Origin: Saccharopolyspora thermophila
GTDB lineage: Bacteria > Actinomycetota > Actinomycetes > Mycobacteriales > Pseudonocardiaceae
Assembly: GCF_014646075.1 (NCBI RefSeq)
Contig: NZ_BMMT01000002.1
Location: 1-64,000, forward strand
Direction of reading: 5' to 3'
Length of the DNA stretch: 64,000 nucleotides
The notes under the pieces were generated by a model. The model was not told the DNA's origin and did not search any database. It saw only the letters and a program-made list of their open reading frames with translations. A program made the position numbers and the translations under genes. Below, piece by piece: positions 1 to 9,451 of the stretch. Within the stretch, counting starts at the first letter, position 1, and every line of letters starts with the position of its first letter.

Positions 1-162
1 GTCGGCCTCCTCCAGCCCCAGGCCGAGCTGGACAAGTCCGCCGGTGTCAACATCAACCTCTACGCCGGCATCGGGATGCTGCTGTTCGCCGCCGCGTTCC
101 TCACCTGGGCACGACTACGACCCATCGTCGTCCCGGACCAGCCGCAGCAGACGGAGAAGTAG
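1..162 (+). CDS. C-terminal end of a membrane protein, possibly a transporter (partial)
   Basis: The window opens inside a reading frame that runs 53 codons to a TAG at 160-162. The visible part has one hydrophobic segment (about residues 19-36, from NLYAGIGMLL on) followed by a basic turn (ARLRP) and a short polar tail ending QQTEK. This is the usual pattern of the last transmembrane helix and cytoplasmic tail of a polytopic membrane protein, for instance an MFS-type transporter. The family cannot be named because the rest lies outside the window. A good hairpin follows 15 bp after the stop. Confidence 0.6.
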   Translation, partial: VGLLQPQAELDKSAGVNINLYAGIGMLLFAAAFLTWARLRPIVVPDQPQQTEK

Positions 163-176
163 CGCGGCGTGAGGGC

Positions 177-198
177 GCCCCCACTCTCGGGTGGGGGC
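177..198 (+). terminator. Hairpin downstream of the first gene
   Basis: A perfect 8-bp stem (GCCCCCAC / GTGGGGGC) encloses a 6-nt loop, 15 bp after the stop codon of the preceding gene. There is no T-run, as is common for actinobacterial intrinsic terminators. Confidence 0.6.
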
Positions 199-259
199 AC
201 CGCGCCGCACCCGGCCGATCCGCCCGTTGCCGACCACGCGCGGCCTCCGGGTCGATAGT

Positions 260-1243
260 GTGATCAGCGTGTTCCGACCCGTGACCCTGCTCGCCGCGCT
301 GCTGTCCGTGCTGGCTGTGGCCGGTTGTTCCGCGGCCGCCGGGATGGAGAAGACGACTTCGCCCCGGCGGACCGTCGAGATGCCGAAGTACAACCTCAAC
401 AAACCCGAGCTGATGGACGCGGCGTTCGCGCCGTCCAAACTCCGCGCGCTCGACGTGTGCGCCACCCTCGCGGCCGCCGACCTCGCGCAGTACGGCACGC
501 CCGCTCCCGAGAACCTCCCGGACGGCCTGGGCACCTGCGCGAACTACATGAAGGGGCACAACGGCAAGGACCTCAACATCACGCTCTACTTCGACGCCGA
601 GGTCCACGACGGCAGCAAGCACAACATCGGCGGGCTGCCCTCCGAGATCAGCGACAACGGCGACACCTGCTTCGTGCGGTCGGCCTACTTCGGCGGCGAG
701 CCGCGGCTGATCGCCCCGGCCCGCGGGCTGGCCGTGCAGCTCTCCGGCGAGCAGGTCGACCTGTGTTCCATCGGCGTGCAGATCATGGCCGACGTGATCG
801 ACGTGGTGCGCACCAGACCCCCGGTCAGCCGCCGCGTGTCCGGCAGCCTGACCGGCTTCGACCCGTGCGGCATCGTCGACGCGTCCGCGCTGCGCGACGC
901 CGTGGCCGGCGGCAACGCCGACTCCACTGGCGGGCAGCGGCTGTTCGAGTGCGAGTGGTACGGCGACAACGGCGTGATCCTGGAGGTCGGCTTCCTCGTC
1001 GGCAAACCAGAGAAGGGTTCGATCCCGCCGGTCGACCTCGGTGGCGTCCTCGGCGAGGTGCTGCCCAGCCCCGACCCGCCGGCCTGCCAGGTCGAGTGGG
1101 AGCACCGCGCGAAGGTCAACGACAGGGGCGACAGCGAGTACGTGCACGTCGAGGTGCTCAACAGCGAACACCTCCCGATGGACCCGTGCGTGCACGCGTC
1201 CAACCTGGCCCGTGCGGTGCGCGGGAAGCTGCCGACCGGATGA
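260..1243 (+). CDS. DUF3558-like lipoprotein
   Basis: A predicted 327-residue secreted lipoprotein. The chosen GTG at 260 gives a classical lipoprotein signal: a basic start (ISVFRP), a hydrophobic stretch and the lipobox VAGC. A GTG at 191 is also open but lies inside the terminator hairpin and would bury the signal peptide. The mature part has paired cysteines in two similar halves (DVCATL...GTCANYM and FDPCGIVD...FECEWY), the arrangement of DUF3558-type actinobacterial lipoproteins, which carry DPC/C disulphide motifs. The molecular role of this family is unknown; the protein should sit on the outer face of the membrane. Confidence 0.75.
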   Translation: MISVFRPVTLLAALLSVLAVAGCSAAAGMEKTTSPRRTVEMPKYNLNKPELMDAAFAPSKLRALDVCATLAAADLAQYGTPAPENLPDGLGTCANYMKGHNGKDLNITLYFDAEVHDGSKHNIGGLPSEISDNGDTCFVRSAYFGGEPRLIAPARGLAVQLSGEQVDLCSIGVQIMADVIDVVRTRPPVSRRVSGSLTGFDPCGIVDASALRDAVAGGNADSTGGQRLFECEWYGDNGVILEVGFLVGKPEKGSIPPVDLGGVLGEVLPSPDPPACQVEWEHRAKVNDRGDSEYVHVEVLNSEHLPMDPCVHASNLARAVRGKLPTG

Positions 1244-1314
1244 CGGCCCCGGCGGACCGCGGCAGATCGTAGGCTGCACGATGACAACGACCGACGTAAA
1301 GGTGGGAGTCCGGC

Positions 1315-2829
1315 ATGACCCGAACCGCCCGTGACAGCGTCGAGGTGTCCAGCGCGTCGAGCGCACCGTCCACGACGTTCGAATCGATCGACCCGCGCAC
1401 CGGCGAGGTCGTGGGCGAGCACCCGATCCACGACGCGGCCGAGGTCTCCGCCCGGGTGGCCGCCGCCCGCGAAGCGCAGGTCGCGTGGGCCGAGCTGGGG
1501 TTCTCCGGGCGCAAGCAGCACCTCGACGCCTGGCGCCGGTTGCTGTCGAAGCGGGTCGACGACCTGGCGGGCCTCATCTGCGCCGAAACCGGCAAACCCC
1601 TCGACGACGCCAGGCTCGAGCTGATCCTGGTCATCGACCACCTGCACTGGGCGGCGGCCAACGCCGAGAAGGTGCTCAAGCGCCGCAAGGTCCCGTCCGG
1701 GGTGCTGATGGCCAACCAGACGGCCACCGTCGAGTACCTGCCGTTCGGGGTGGTCGGCGTGATCGGGCCGTGGAACTACCCCGCCTTCACCCCGATGGGC
1801 TCCATCGCCTACGCGCTGGCCGCGGGCAACGCCGTGGTGTTCAAGCCGAGCGAGCTCACCCCCGGCGTCGGGCAGTGGCTGGTGGACAGCTTCGCCGAGG
1901 CGGTGCCCGAGCACCCGGTGTTCCGGTTGGTGACCGGTTTCGGGGAGACCGGGGCCGCCCTGTGCGCCTCCGGCGTGGACAAGGTGGCCTTCACCGGCTC
2001 CACCGCCACCGGCAAACGGGTGATGGCCTCCTGCGCGCAGAACCTGGTGCCGGTGCTGGTGGAGTGCGGCGGCAAGGACGCGCTGATCGTCGACGCGGAC
2101 GCCGACCTCGCCGCCGCCGCGGACGCCGCGGTGTGGGGCGCGATGTCCAACGCCGGGCAGACCTGCATCGGGGTGGAGCGGGTCTACGTGGTGGACGCGG
2201 TCGCCGACCGGTTCCTGGAGCTGGTCACCGAGCGGGCCGGCAAGCTGCGGCCCGGTGGCGAGCCGAGCGCTCACTTCGGCCCGATCACGATGCCGTCCCA
2301 GGTGGACGTGATCCGCGGCCACATCGACGACGCCCTGCGGCGCGGCGCGCGGGCCCTCGTCGGCGGGAAGCACTCGGTGCGGCCGCCGTTCGTCGAGCCC
2401 GTGGTGCTCACCGACGTGCCGGAGGACTCCACTGCCGTCACCGAGGAAACCTTCGGGCCCACCATCGTCGTGCAGCGCGTCCGCGACGCGGACGAGGCCG
2501 TGGCACGCGCCAACGACTCCCGCTACGGCCTGGGCGGGGCGGTGTTCTCCCGCGCCCGGGGCGTGGAGCTGGCGCGGCGGCTGCGCACCGGCATGGTGTC
2601 GGTGAACTCGGTGATCTCGTTCGCCGGGGTGCCGGCGCTGCCGTTCGGCGGGGTCGGCGACTCCGGGTTCGGCCGGATCCACGGCCCGGACGGGTTGCGC
2701 GAGTTCGCCCGCCCGCAGTCGATGACCCGCACCCGCTACCGCATGCCGCTCAACCCGATGACCTTCGGCCGCTCCAAGGGAACCATACGACGCCTGATGC
2801 GCCTGATCCGCGTGGTCCGCGGCAGGTGA
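1315..2829 (+). CDS. NAD(P)-dependent aldehyde dehydrogenase
   Basis: A 504-residue member of the aldehyde dehydrogenase superfamily, which oxidises aldehydes to acids with NAD(P). Visible signatures are the cofactor-site GPWNYP, FTGSTATGKRV, the general-base glutamate E250 in VECGGK and the nucleophile C284 in NAGQTC. The late PFGGVGDSGFGR motif is also present. Length is normal for the family. The ATG at 1315 has a GGTGGGA ribosome-binding site. The C-terminus ends in a basic tail (KGTIRRLMRLIRVVRGR), seen in some actinobacterial members. Substrate is not evident; the closest general type is the succinate-semialdehyde/long-chain aldehyde group. The gene stands alone upstream of the dha operon. 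Confidence 0.93.
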   Translation: MTRTARDSVEVSSASSAPSTTFESIDPRTGEVVGEHPIHDAAEVSARVAAAREAQVAWAELGFSGRKQHLDAWRRLLSKRVDDLAGLICAETGKPLDDARLELILVIDHLHWAAANAEKVLKRRKVPSGVLMANQTATVEYLPFGVVGVIGPWNYPAFTPMGSIAYALAAGNAVVFKPSELTPGVGQWLVDSFAEAVPEHPVFRLVTGFGETGAALCASGVDKVAFTGSTATGKRVMASCAQNLVPVLVECGGKDALIVDADADLAAAADAAVWGAMSNAGQTCIGVERVYVVDAVADRFLELVTERAGKLRPGGEPSAHFGPITMPSQVDVIRGHIDDALRRGARALVGGKHSVRPPFVEPVVLTDVPEDSTAVTEETFGPTIVVQRVRDADEAVARANDSRYGLGGAVFSRARGVELARRLRTGMVSVNSVISFAGVPALPFGGVGDSGFGRIHGPDGLREFARPQSMTRTRYRMPLNPMTFGRSKGTIRRLMRLIRVVRGR

Positions 2830-2911
2830 GCGGGCAGCTCGCGGACCGTCCGCCACCTGCCCCGTTGTCGAGCAGCGCAGAACACGGGATGCCGGTGGGC
2901 TTGCGCCCGGG

Positions 2912-2934
2912 GTGACAGGAAGGTTCCCTTGCTC
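2912..2934 (+). repeat. Intergenic ACAGGAAGGTTCCCTTGC element, single copy
   Basis: One copy of the family that recurs through the first 39 kb, with the orientation reading ACAGGAAGGTTCCCTTGC on the plus strand. It lies 82 bp after the aldehyde dehydrogenase stop and 125 bp before dhaK. The core carries the dyad GGAA-NN-TTCC. Confidence 0.85.
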
Positions 2935-3058
2935 TCGACCCCCGTCGGGGCACGGGGGCTGCGCGGGCGGCATGCTGGCGGGCAGAGTTGACCACGCCCA
3001 GCCCGCCCCGGCCAGCGCCCGCCGGGGGACGTCCGCGAACCGGCAAGGAGGCCATCGG

Positions 3059-4054
<996 letters not shown>

Positions 4055-4067
4055 GGGGGAACGCCCG

Positions 4068-4706
4068 ATGGGTTGCACTGCGCATGACGTGATCACCGCG
4101 CTGCGGGCCGGTGCGGCGGTCGTGGCCGAGCACCGCGACGAGCTGAATCAGCTCGACCGCGCGATCGGCGACGCCGACCATGGCGAGAACATGGACCGCG
4201 GCTTCCGCGCCGTGGTCTCCAAAGTGGACACTGCGGCGCCGGAGACACCGGGAGCATTGCTGAAGCTGACCGCGACCGTGCTCATCTCCACCGTCGGCGG
4301 CGCGTCCGGCCCGCTGTACGGCACGGCGTTCCTGCGCGCCGCAGCGGCGCTCGGGGACACCGCGGAGCTGGACGGCGCCGCGGTCGCCAAGGCACTGCAG
4401 GCCGGCATGGAAGGCGTGGTTGCCCGCGGCCGCGCGGTCATCGGCGACAAGACCATGGTGGATGCGCTGTCCCCGGCCGTGGAGGCGGCCCGCACCGCAG
4501 CGGAGTCCGGCAACGGCCCGGCGAAGGTGCTGGCCGCGGCGGCCGAAGCGGCGCACCGGGGTGTGCAGGCCACCGAACCGCTCGTGGCCCGCAAGGGCCG
4601 CGCCTCCTACCTGGGCGAGCGCAGCGCCGGGCACATCGATCCGGGGGCGCGCTCGACCGCGTTGCTGCTGTCCGCATTCGCTGATGCCGTGAGGTCGCAG
4701 TCATGA
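4068..4706 (+). CDS. dhaL: PTS-dependent dihydroxyacetone kinase, DhaL (ADP-binding) subunit
   Basis: DhaL carries a tightly bound ADP that acts as a coenzyme, being rephosphorylated by DhaM and passing the phosphate to dihydroxyacetone in DhaK. The 212-residue protein has the Mg-ADP site GDADHGENM (D35, D37, H38) and the later TVGGASGPLYG and DPGARST segments typical of the family. It starts 13 bp after dhaK and its stop overlaps the dhaM ATG by 4 bp, which implies translational coupling. Confidence 0.95.
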   Translation: MGCTAHDVITALRAGAAVVAEHRDELNQLDRAIGDADHGENMDRGFRAVVSKVDTAAPETPGALLKLTATVLISTVGGASGPLYGTAFLRAAAALGDTAELDGAAVAKALQAGMEGVVARGRAVIGDKTMVDALSPAVEAARTAAESGNGPAKVLAAAAEAAHRGVQATEPLVARKGRASYLGERSAGHIDPGARSTALLLSAFADAVRSQS

Positions 4707-5380
4707 GCGTCGGACTGGTCATCGTCTCGCACAGCGCCCGGCTCGCCGAGGGCGTGGCCGAACTCGCGCGGCAGATGGCCCCGCAGGTGCGGGTCGTCGC
4801 GGCCGGAGGCATGCCCAACGGCGGCATCGGCACCGACTTCGAGAAGGTGTCGGCAGCGCTGTCGGACGCCAACACCGGTTCCGGCGCGGTACTGCTGTAT
4901 GACCTCGGCAGCGCCCAGATGCTCGCCGAACTCGCCGTCGAGTCGCTCGGCGACCCCAGTACGGCGCTGGTCGCGGACGGCCCGCTGGTCGAAGGCGCGG
5001 TGGCGGCGGCGGTGGCCGCGCAGGGCGGCGCCGACATGCGGGCGGTGGCCCGGGCCGCGGAGGAGGCGGCGGCGGGCGGCCAACTGGTCGAGCCGGGAAC
5101 CCAGCCCGCCGCGGACGAGGTCGTCCAGGAGCTGGAACTGGCCAACGAGGTCGGCCTGCACGCCCGGCCGGCGGCGCTGCTGGCCCGCAGCCTAACCGGC
5201 CTGCAGGCCAACGTCACCATCACCATGGGTGACAAGGAAGCCGACGCGACCAGCGTCCTCGGCGTGATGGGCCTCGGTGCCCGCAAGGGCGACCGGATCG
5301 TCCTGCACGCCAACGGCCCCGACGCCCGTCAGGCGGTCGAACGCATCCTCGACCTGGCCAAGCGCAAATTCGACGAGTAA
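4703..5380 (+). CDS. dhaM: DhaM phosphotransferase subunit fused to an HPr domain
   Basis: DhaM passes phosphate from the PTS to the ADP of DhaL. The 225-residue protein has an N-terminal EIIA-mannose-like domain (about 1-130) with the phosphorylatable His10 in IVSHSARLAEG and the GGMPNGGIGT turn. A C-terminal HPr domain (about 145-225) carries His153 in GLHARPAA. The EI-like third domain of the E. coli three-domain DhaM is absent, so phosphate must come from an EI encoded elsewhere. It overlaps dhaL by 4 bp and ends the operon. No DhaR/DhaS regulator lies next to it. Confidence 0.93.
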   Translation: MSVGLVIVSHSARLAEGVAELARQMAPQVRVVAAGGMPNGGIGTDFEKVSAALSDANTGSGAVLLYDLGSAQMLAELAVESLGDPSTALVADGPLVEGAVAAAVAAQGGADMRAVARAAEEAAAGGQLVEPGTQPAADEVVQELELANEVGLHARPAALLARSLTGLQANVTITMGDKEADATSVLGVMGLGARKGDRIVLHANGPDARQAVERILDLAKRKFDE

Positions 5381-5410
5381 CCCACGCGGCGCCGACCGGC
5401 AGTTCCCTAG

Positions 5411-5474
5411 GTGACAGGAAAGTTCCCTTGCTCCTCCCCACGGGGCGGTGGATGACAGGAAAGTTCCCTTGCTC
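5411..5474 (+). repeat. Two tandem ACAGGAAAGTTCCCTTGC elements
   Basis: Two directly repeated copies at 5411-5433 and 5453-5474, 31 bp after dhaM. A third fragment (AGTTCCCTAG) sits just upstream at about 5401. Both read in the same direction as dhaM. The next gene starts 63 bp later, so the copies fill the dhaM 3' region. Confidence 0.85.
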
Positions 5475-5536
5475 GGGTCATGGCGTTGATCGCGTCGGGG
5501 TGGGTGGTCGGCGGTTGGCGAGGTTAGGCTGAGTTG

Positions 5537-6496
5537 ATGTCGCCGCGCTCCCGCCACCGAGGCATGTCGCTGCTGCTGTTCCTGGTTCTGCTGGTGGCTG
5601 GCTGCACCCCGGGTGGCGGTTCCGCGCCTGCGCGGACAGGCGGTCCCGCGGGGAGTTCTGCCGCGCTGCTCGGTGATCTGCGCACTGTGGACCCGTGCAC
5701 GTTGACCGACCCGGCCGCGCTGGAAGGGGCCGAGAACGCGGGAACGGTTTCGCTTGACTACTGCCTGCTGCACGTGCGCGTCGGAGAGGGTTCGCTGGTG
5801 CAGCTGGCGGTCGGTGAGCTCGTCCCCGTGGACCCTGCGCAGCAGGGGGCGCCGGTGGTGCAGCGGGGTGCGCTGCGGATCGTGCAGGACGCGCCGCTGC
5901 CCGGGCACTGCACCCGCCAGATCGTCTTCACCGACGGCATCGCGCTGCAGGTCAGCGCCGACCTGCTGGTCGGCGACCCGGCCGCGGGGCTGTGTGCGAT
6001 CGCGCAGTCGGGGGCCGACACGGCTGCCGCCGCCATCGAGCAGCACCGGGTCGGACACCGCGCGTTCCCGCCGAACTCGCTGGCCTTGGTGGACCCGTGT
6101 TCGATGCTGGACCTGTCCGCGGTGCGGCAGCTCCCGGGACTGGAGCAGGCCGGGCCGAAGAGGAGCCCGGCCCGCCACCAGTGCCTGTGGGGGGAGCTGT
6201 CCGCTGAGTCGCCGCGCGTGCAGCTGCTGCACACCGCGGGTGATCCGCCGCAGGTGCTGCACGGCGCGGCGGTGGAGGAGACGATCGCCGGTCGCCGCAC
6301 CGTGGTGAGCGTCGTGGGCGGGGACCCGCAGGTGCCGTTGTGCTCGGCGGAGACCGGGCACGTGCCCTTCGGGGCGAAGCCCGGGCAGGTGGAGGTGGCG
6401 CAGCTCGTCGTGTCCATGCCCGGGGAGTCCGGTATCGACGCGTGCGAGTACGCGCGGGGGCTCGCCCAGGCGGCCTGGCCGAACCTGCCGGGGTGA
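5537..6496 (+). CDS. Secreted lipoprotein, DUF3558-like
   Basis: A 319-residue predicted lipoprotein. From the ATG at 5537 it has a short basic start (SPRSRHRG), a hydrophobic core (LLLFLVLLV) and the lipobox LVAGC. The mature part has two similar halves, each opening with a V-DPC motif (TVDPCTL and LVDPCSML) and each with a later paired cysteine (LDYC, HQCLW). This two-fold cysteine pattern matches the lipoprotein at the window start, suggesting the same broad family. No enzymatic motif was seen. Function unknown. Confidence 0.7.
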   Translation: MSPRSRHRGMSLLLFLVLLVAGCTPGGGSAPARTGGPAGSSAALLGDLRTVDPCTLTDPAALEGAENAGTVSLDYCLLHVRVGEGSLVQLAVGELVPVDPAQQGAPVVQRGALRIVQDAPLPGHCTRQIVFTDGIALQVSADLLVGDPAAGLCAIAQSGADTAAAAIEQHRVGHRAFPPNSLALVDPCSMLDLSAVRQLPGLEQAGPKRSPARHQCLWGELSAESPRVQLLHTAGDPPQVLHGAAVEETIAGRRTVVSVVGGDPQVPLCSAETGHVPFGAKPGQVEVAQLVVSMPGESGIDACEYARGLAQAAWPNLPG

Positions 6497-6553
6497 TGCC
6501 GTCGCCGGTGGTGGTTCGACCACCCGGTTGGGTGGGCCGCTACGGTGGGGTGC

Positions 6554-6868
6554 GTGCCTCGACGGAACCGAACCCAGCGCTCGAGAGGTTTGCGCGCCGA
6601 CGTCAGCCACCGCGCGGTGGGTGTCTCGGTCGGCATGTCCCGCGTCGAACACGGCCCGGACGGCGAGTGGATGGTGCGCACGGTCCCGGCCGCGCAGGCC
6701 ACCAAGGTGTACCGGTGCCCGGGCTGCGACCACGAGATCCGGCCCGGTGTCGCGCACGTGGTGGCGTGGCCGAGCGCGGAGCACGGCGGGGTATCCGACC
6801 GTCGCCACTGGCACAGCGGGTGCTGGAACGCGCGGGACCGACGCGGCCCCACGCGGCGCTGGTCGTAG
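6554..6868 (+). CDS. Conserved actinobacterial zinc-ribbon protein
   Basis: A basic 104-residue protein found widely in actinobacteria, often mis-labelled as ATP/GTP-binding. From the GTG at 6554 it begins MPRRNRTQRSRG, like its relatives in Streptomyces; a GTG three codons upstream is also possible. The core has YRCPGCDHEI and later HWHSGCW, a likely CxxC-HxxxC zinc site. The end is NARDRRGP. It is followed 46 bp later by the alpha/beta hydrolase, a pairing that I recall from other actinobacteria. Its function is not known. Confidence 0.8.
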   Translation: MPRRNRTQRSRGLRADVSHRAVGVSVGMSRVEHGPDGEWMVRTVPAAQATKVYRCPGCDHEIRPGVAHVVAWPSAEHGGVSDRRHWHSGCWNARDRRGPTRRWS

Positions 6869-6914
6869 CACGTCACACCGTGCCCGCCACCCGTCCGTGG
6901 CAGGATCGGGGGTG

Positions 6915-7664
6915 ATGAGCACCGAAATCCGCGCCAACACCGTGCTGCCCGCCCGCCGCGAGCCGATCACCCTGCACACCGCCGACGGGTTGCGGTTGGT
7001 CGGTGAGCTGGCGCTGCCGGAGTCCCGGCCACCGCGGGCGACGCTGATCTGCCTGCACCCGCTGCCCACCCACGGCGGCATGATGGATTCGCACATCTTC
7101 CGCAAGGCCGCGTTCCGGCTGCCGGCGCTGGCGGACCTGGCGGTGCTGCGGTTCAACACGCGCGGCACGGCCAGCGAGGCGGGCCGCAGCGACGGGGCCT
7201 TCGACGGCGGCAACGCCGAGCGGTTCGACGTGGCGGCGGCGCTGGAGTTCGCGGAGTTCCACGACCTGCCGCACGTGTGGCTCGTCGGCTGGTCGTTCGG
7301 CACCGACCTGACTCTGGTGCACGGCCTGGACCCGCTGGTGGAGGGCGCGGTGCTGATCTCCCCGCCGCTGCGCTGGAGCACCGAGGACCACCTGCGCGCC
7401 TGGGCGGAGTCGGGCAAGCCGGTGCACGCGCTGATCCCGGAGTTCGACGACTACCTGCGGCCGGACGAGGCCCGTAAGCGGTTCGCAAGCATCCCGCAGG
7501 CGCAGGTGGTCGGCTTCCCGGACACCAAACACCTGTGGGTGGGCAAGGCGGAGGCGGCACTTGACGCGATCGTGTCGGCGGTGGCCCCGGGGGTGCCGAC
7601 GCCGTTGCCGCGCACCTGGGACGGCCCGTCGGAAACCCGACAGGTCACCATCGTCAACTCCTGA
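6915..7664 (+). CDS. Alpha/beta hydrolase
   Basis: A 249-residue alpha/beta hydrolase. The nucleophile elbow GWSFG gives Ser127; the oxyanion region is CLHPLPTHGG, and the likely catalytic histidine is in the TKHLWVG segment. The HPLPTHGG oxyanion motif places it in the family of compact esterase/peptidase-like hydrolases without a lid. The ATG at 6915 follows a G-rich stretch (GATCGGGGG); a GTG one codon upstream is an alternative. It is probably co-expressed with the zinc-ribbon gene before it. Substrate unknown. Confidence 0.85.
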   Translation: MSTEIRANTVLPARREPITLHTADGLRLVGELALPESRPPRATLICLHPLPTHGGMMDSHIFRKAAFRLPALADLAVLRFNTRGTASEAGRSDGAFDGGNAERFDVAAALEFAEFHDLPHVWLVGWSFGTDLTLVHGLDPLVEGAVLISPPLRWSTEDHLRAWAESGKPVHALIPEFDDYLRPDEARKRFASIPQAQVVGFPDTKHLWVGKAEAALDAIVSAVAPGVPTPLPRTWDGPSETRQVTIVNS

Positions 7665-7737
7665 CCGGCCGGAAACGCAGGGCGGCTTCGGCCATTTCCG
7701 GTGCGTAGCCGCGGCCCAGACGCCACCGGCAGCAGCC

Positions 7738-8000
7738 GGTGGTTTCCAGCACGTGGCCGCCAAGCACGCCCTGGAAGGACTGTCCACAGTGGCTGCCGTC
7801 GAGAGCGCAAAGCACGGCGTGACGAGCAACTGCGTCAACCTATGTCGACACGCCGCTGGTGGGCGACCAGATCGCGGTCAGGCCGCGGCGCACGGCCTCG
7901 CGGAGTCCGAAGTGGTCAAACAGGTGCTGTTGCAGCGCCGCGCTCAAGCCGCTCATCGACCCCGCCCGGGTGGCGGAACCGGTGTACTGGCGGTGCGGCG
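7738..8000 (+). pseudogene. Decayed 3-hydroxybutyrate dehydrogenase (SDR) fragment
   Basis: This stretch has no intact gene but translates, across at least three frame changes, into the C-terminal half of a 3-hydroxybutyrate dehydrogenase. The pieces occur in family order: AAKHALEGLSTVAAVESA and HGVTSNCVN (about 7750-7842), YVDTPLVGDQIA (7843-7880), AAAHGLAESEVVKQVLLQ (about 7885-7940) and LKPLIDPARVAEPVYW (about 7945-7995). The YxxxK active-site region has become HVAAK, so the tyrosine is lost, and the Rossmann N-terminal half is missing. It lies between two hydrolase genes and cannot encode an enzyme. Confidence 0.75.
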
Positions 8001-8050
8001 GTCGTTCGGAGCTGGTCGTCAGAGGTCGAGGCCGCAATGAGCTGGTCGGG

Positions 8051-8071
8051 GAACTGGTGGTTCCCTTGCTC
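8051..8071 (+). repeat. Degenerate copy of the TTCCCTTGCTC intergenic element
   Basis: The right half of the recurrent element is intact (GGTTCCCTTGCTC) but the ACAGGAA left half is degraded to GAACTGG. It lies about 40 bp upstream of the next hydrolase start, directly after the decayed dehydrogenase. Confidence 0.5.
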
Positions 8072-8109
8072 TGGTCGTGAACGGTTGGCAGCTCCGGCAG
8101 GATGGAACG

Positions 8110-8916
8110 ATGCACTACATCGAATCGGGAGCCGGAACGCCGTTGGTGCTGCTGCACGCGTTCCCGGTGGACGCGCGGATGTGGAACGCGGCACGTGTCC
8201 GGTTGGAGGACCAGGTCCGGGTGATCGCGCCGGATCTGCGCGGGCTCGGGGAGAGCCCGCTGGACGGTTCGTCGGCACGCCGGTCCGCCGACCCGTCCAC
8301 GCCGGTGGAGACCCCGGGAGTGGACGTGCTCGCCGCCGACATCCTGGCCCTGCTGGACCGGCTGGAGCTGCCCGAGGTGGTCCTGGGCGGCTGCTCGATG
8401 GGCGGCTACGTCGCCATGGCCGTGCTGCGCGCGGCCCCGGAACGCGTGGCGGGTCTGCTGCTCGTCGACACGAAGGCGGTCGCGGACGACGAGGAGCAGC
8501 GCGCCAACCGGCTCCGCGTGGCCGAACGCGCGGAGCGGGACGGCACGAACGGTTGGCTGGCGGAGAGCATGCTGCCGAACCTACTGGGGGCGACGACGCG
8601 CGAGCAGCGCCCCGAGGTGGTCGCCGAGGTGAAGGCGTTGATCGACGCCCAGCCCCCGGAGGGGGTGGCGTGGGCGCAGCGGGCCATGGCGGGCCGCCCG
8701 GACAGCGGCGACGTGCTCGGGGCCTTCGACGGACCGGCGCTCGTGGTGGTCGGCGAGGAAGACTCACTGACCCCACCGGAGCAGGCGCGGGAGCTGGCCG
8801 CCGCGCTTCCCGCGGGTGAACTGGTGACCGTGCCTGGTGCCGGGCACCTGGTTCCACTGGAGTCTCCGGACGCGTTCGCCGACGCGGTGCGCTCGTGGCT
8901 GTCCCGGACGGCCTGA
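8110..8916 (+). CDS. Alpha/beta fold hydrolase
   Basis: A 268-residue alpha/beta hydrolase with an HG-type N-terminal strand (VLLHAFPVDARMW), nucleophile Ser96 in GGCSMGG, acid in VGEEDSLTPPE and catalytic His in GAGHLVPLE. This is a complete triad of the enol-lactonase/haloperoxidase-like group. The ATG at 8110 sits two codons after an upstream in-frame region with poor start support. No operon partner is obvious. The substrate cannot be read from the sequence. Confidence 0.88.
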   Translation: MHYIESGAGTPLVLLHAFPVDARMWNAARVRLEDQVRVIAPDLRGLGESPLDGSSARRSADPSTPVETPGVDVLAADILALLDRLELPEVVLGGCSMGGYVAMAVLRAAPERVAGLLLVDTKAVADDEEQRANRLRVAERAERDGTNGWLAESMLPNLLGATTREQRPEVVAEVKALIDAQPPEGVAWAQRAMAGRPDSGDVLGAFDGPALVVVGEEDSLTPPEQARELAAALPAGELVTVPGAGHLVPLESPDAFADAVRSWLSRTA

Positions 8917-9087
8917 CGGCGGCACCGGAACCCGCGCCTGTACTGCCTTCAGGTGTGCTTGCGCCCAGACCGCAATTTCACTTGGTCGAGCTAGTGCCGA
9001 CCGGGACGGCGGTGTGGGCGCAAGCACTCCGCGCACGGCTCAGGGCTCGACCGCGTGACGCAGTCGAGTTGCCGTTGGGAGCCGCGG

Positions 9088-9255
9088 TTACTTGTCGTCT
9101 TCGAGTTGGTCCTTGTCGCCCCGGTCGGGCGACTTGAGTCGTTGCTCGCTCCTCCTGAACTGCTCGGCCAGTTCGCTGGGCAGTGTGAAGTACGTGCCGG
9201 TCTTCCGCCGGGCCTGGTGCCGGTCGTCGCCGGTCGGGAACTTCTGTTCCGCCAT
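9088..9255 (-). CDS. Small charged protein of unknown function
   Basis: A 55-residue reading frame starting ATG at 9255 with GGAAAGGA upstream. The product is rich in charged residues, with KTGTYFTLPSELAEQF in the middle and an acidic tail. No family recognised. It sits alone between a hydrolase on the other strand and the DivIVA-like gene, which is on the same strand upstream. The clear ribosome-binding site and codon usage support it being real. Confidence 0.6.
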   Translation of the reverse strand: MAEQKFPTGDDRHQARRKTGTYFTLPSELAEQFRRSEQRLKSPDRGDKDQLEDDK

Positions 9256-9451
9256 GTGATCTGGTCCTTTCCGCTGGAGCCGGGCTGCAGTTCCCCCGCC
9301 TCCCTTGTCCCTAGAGACGCGGAAGGCCGCCGACGATGACGCCCACCGCGACAGAACAGCGAAACGCCCCCTGGTCGCACTCAGTGCGAGGAATGATCCG
9401 GCGGGGCAAGGAGGGTCCGGCCGCGGGCTCCGCGACCGGACCGCGAATTGG

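Noticed and set aside
191-259. N-terminal extension of the first lipoprotein to the GTG at 191
   Set aside because: The codon lies within a terminator hairpin and the extension would bury the signal peptide and lipobox.
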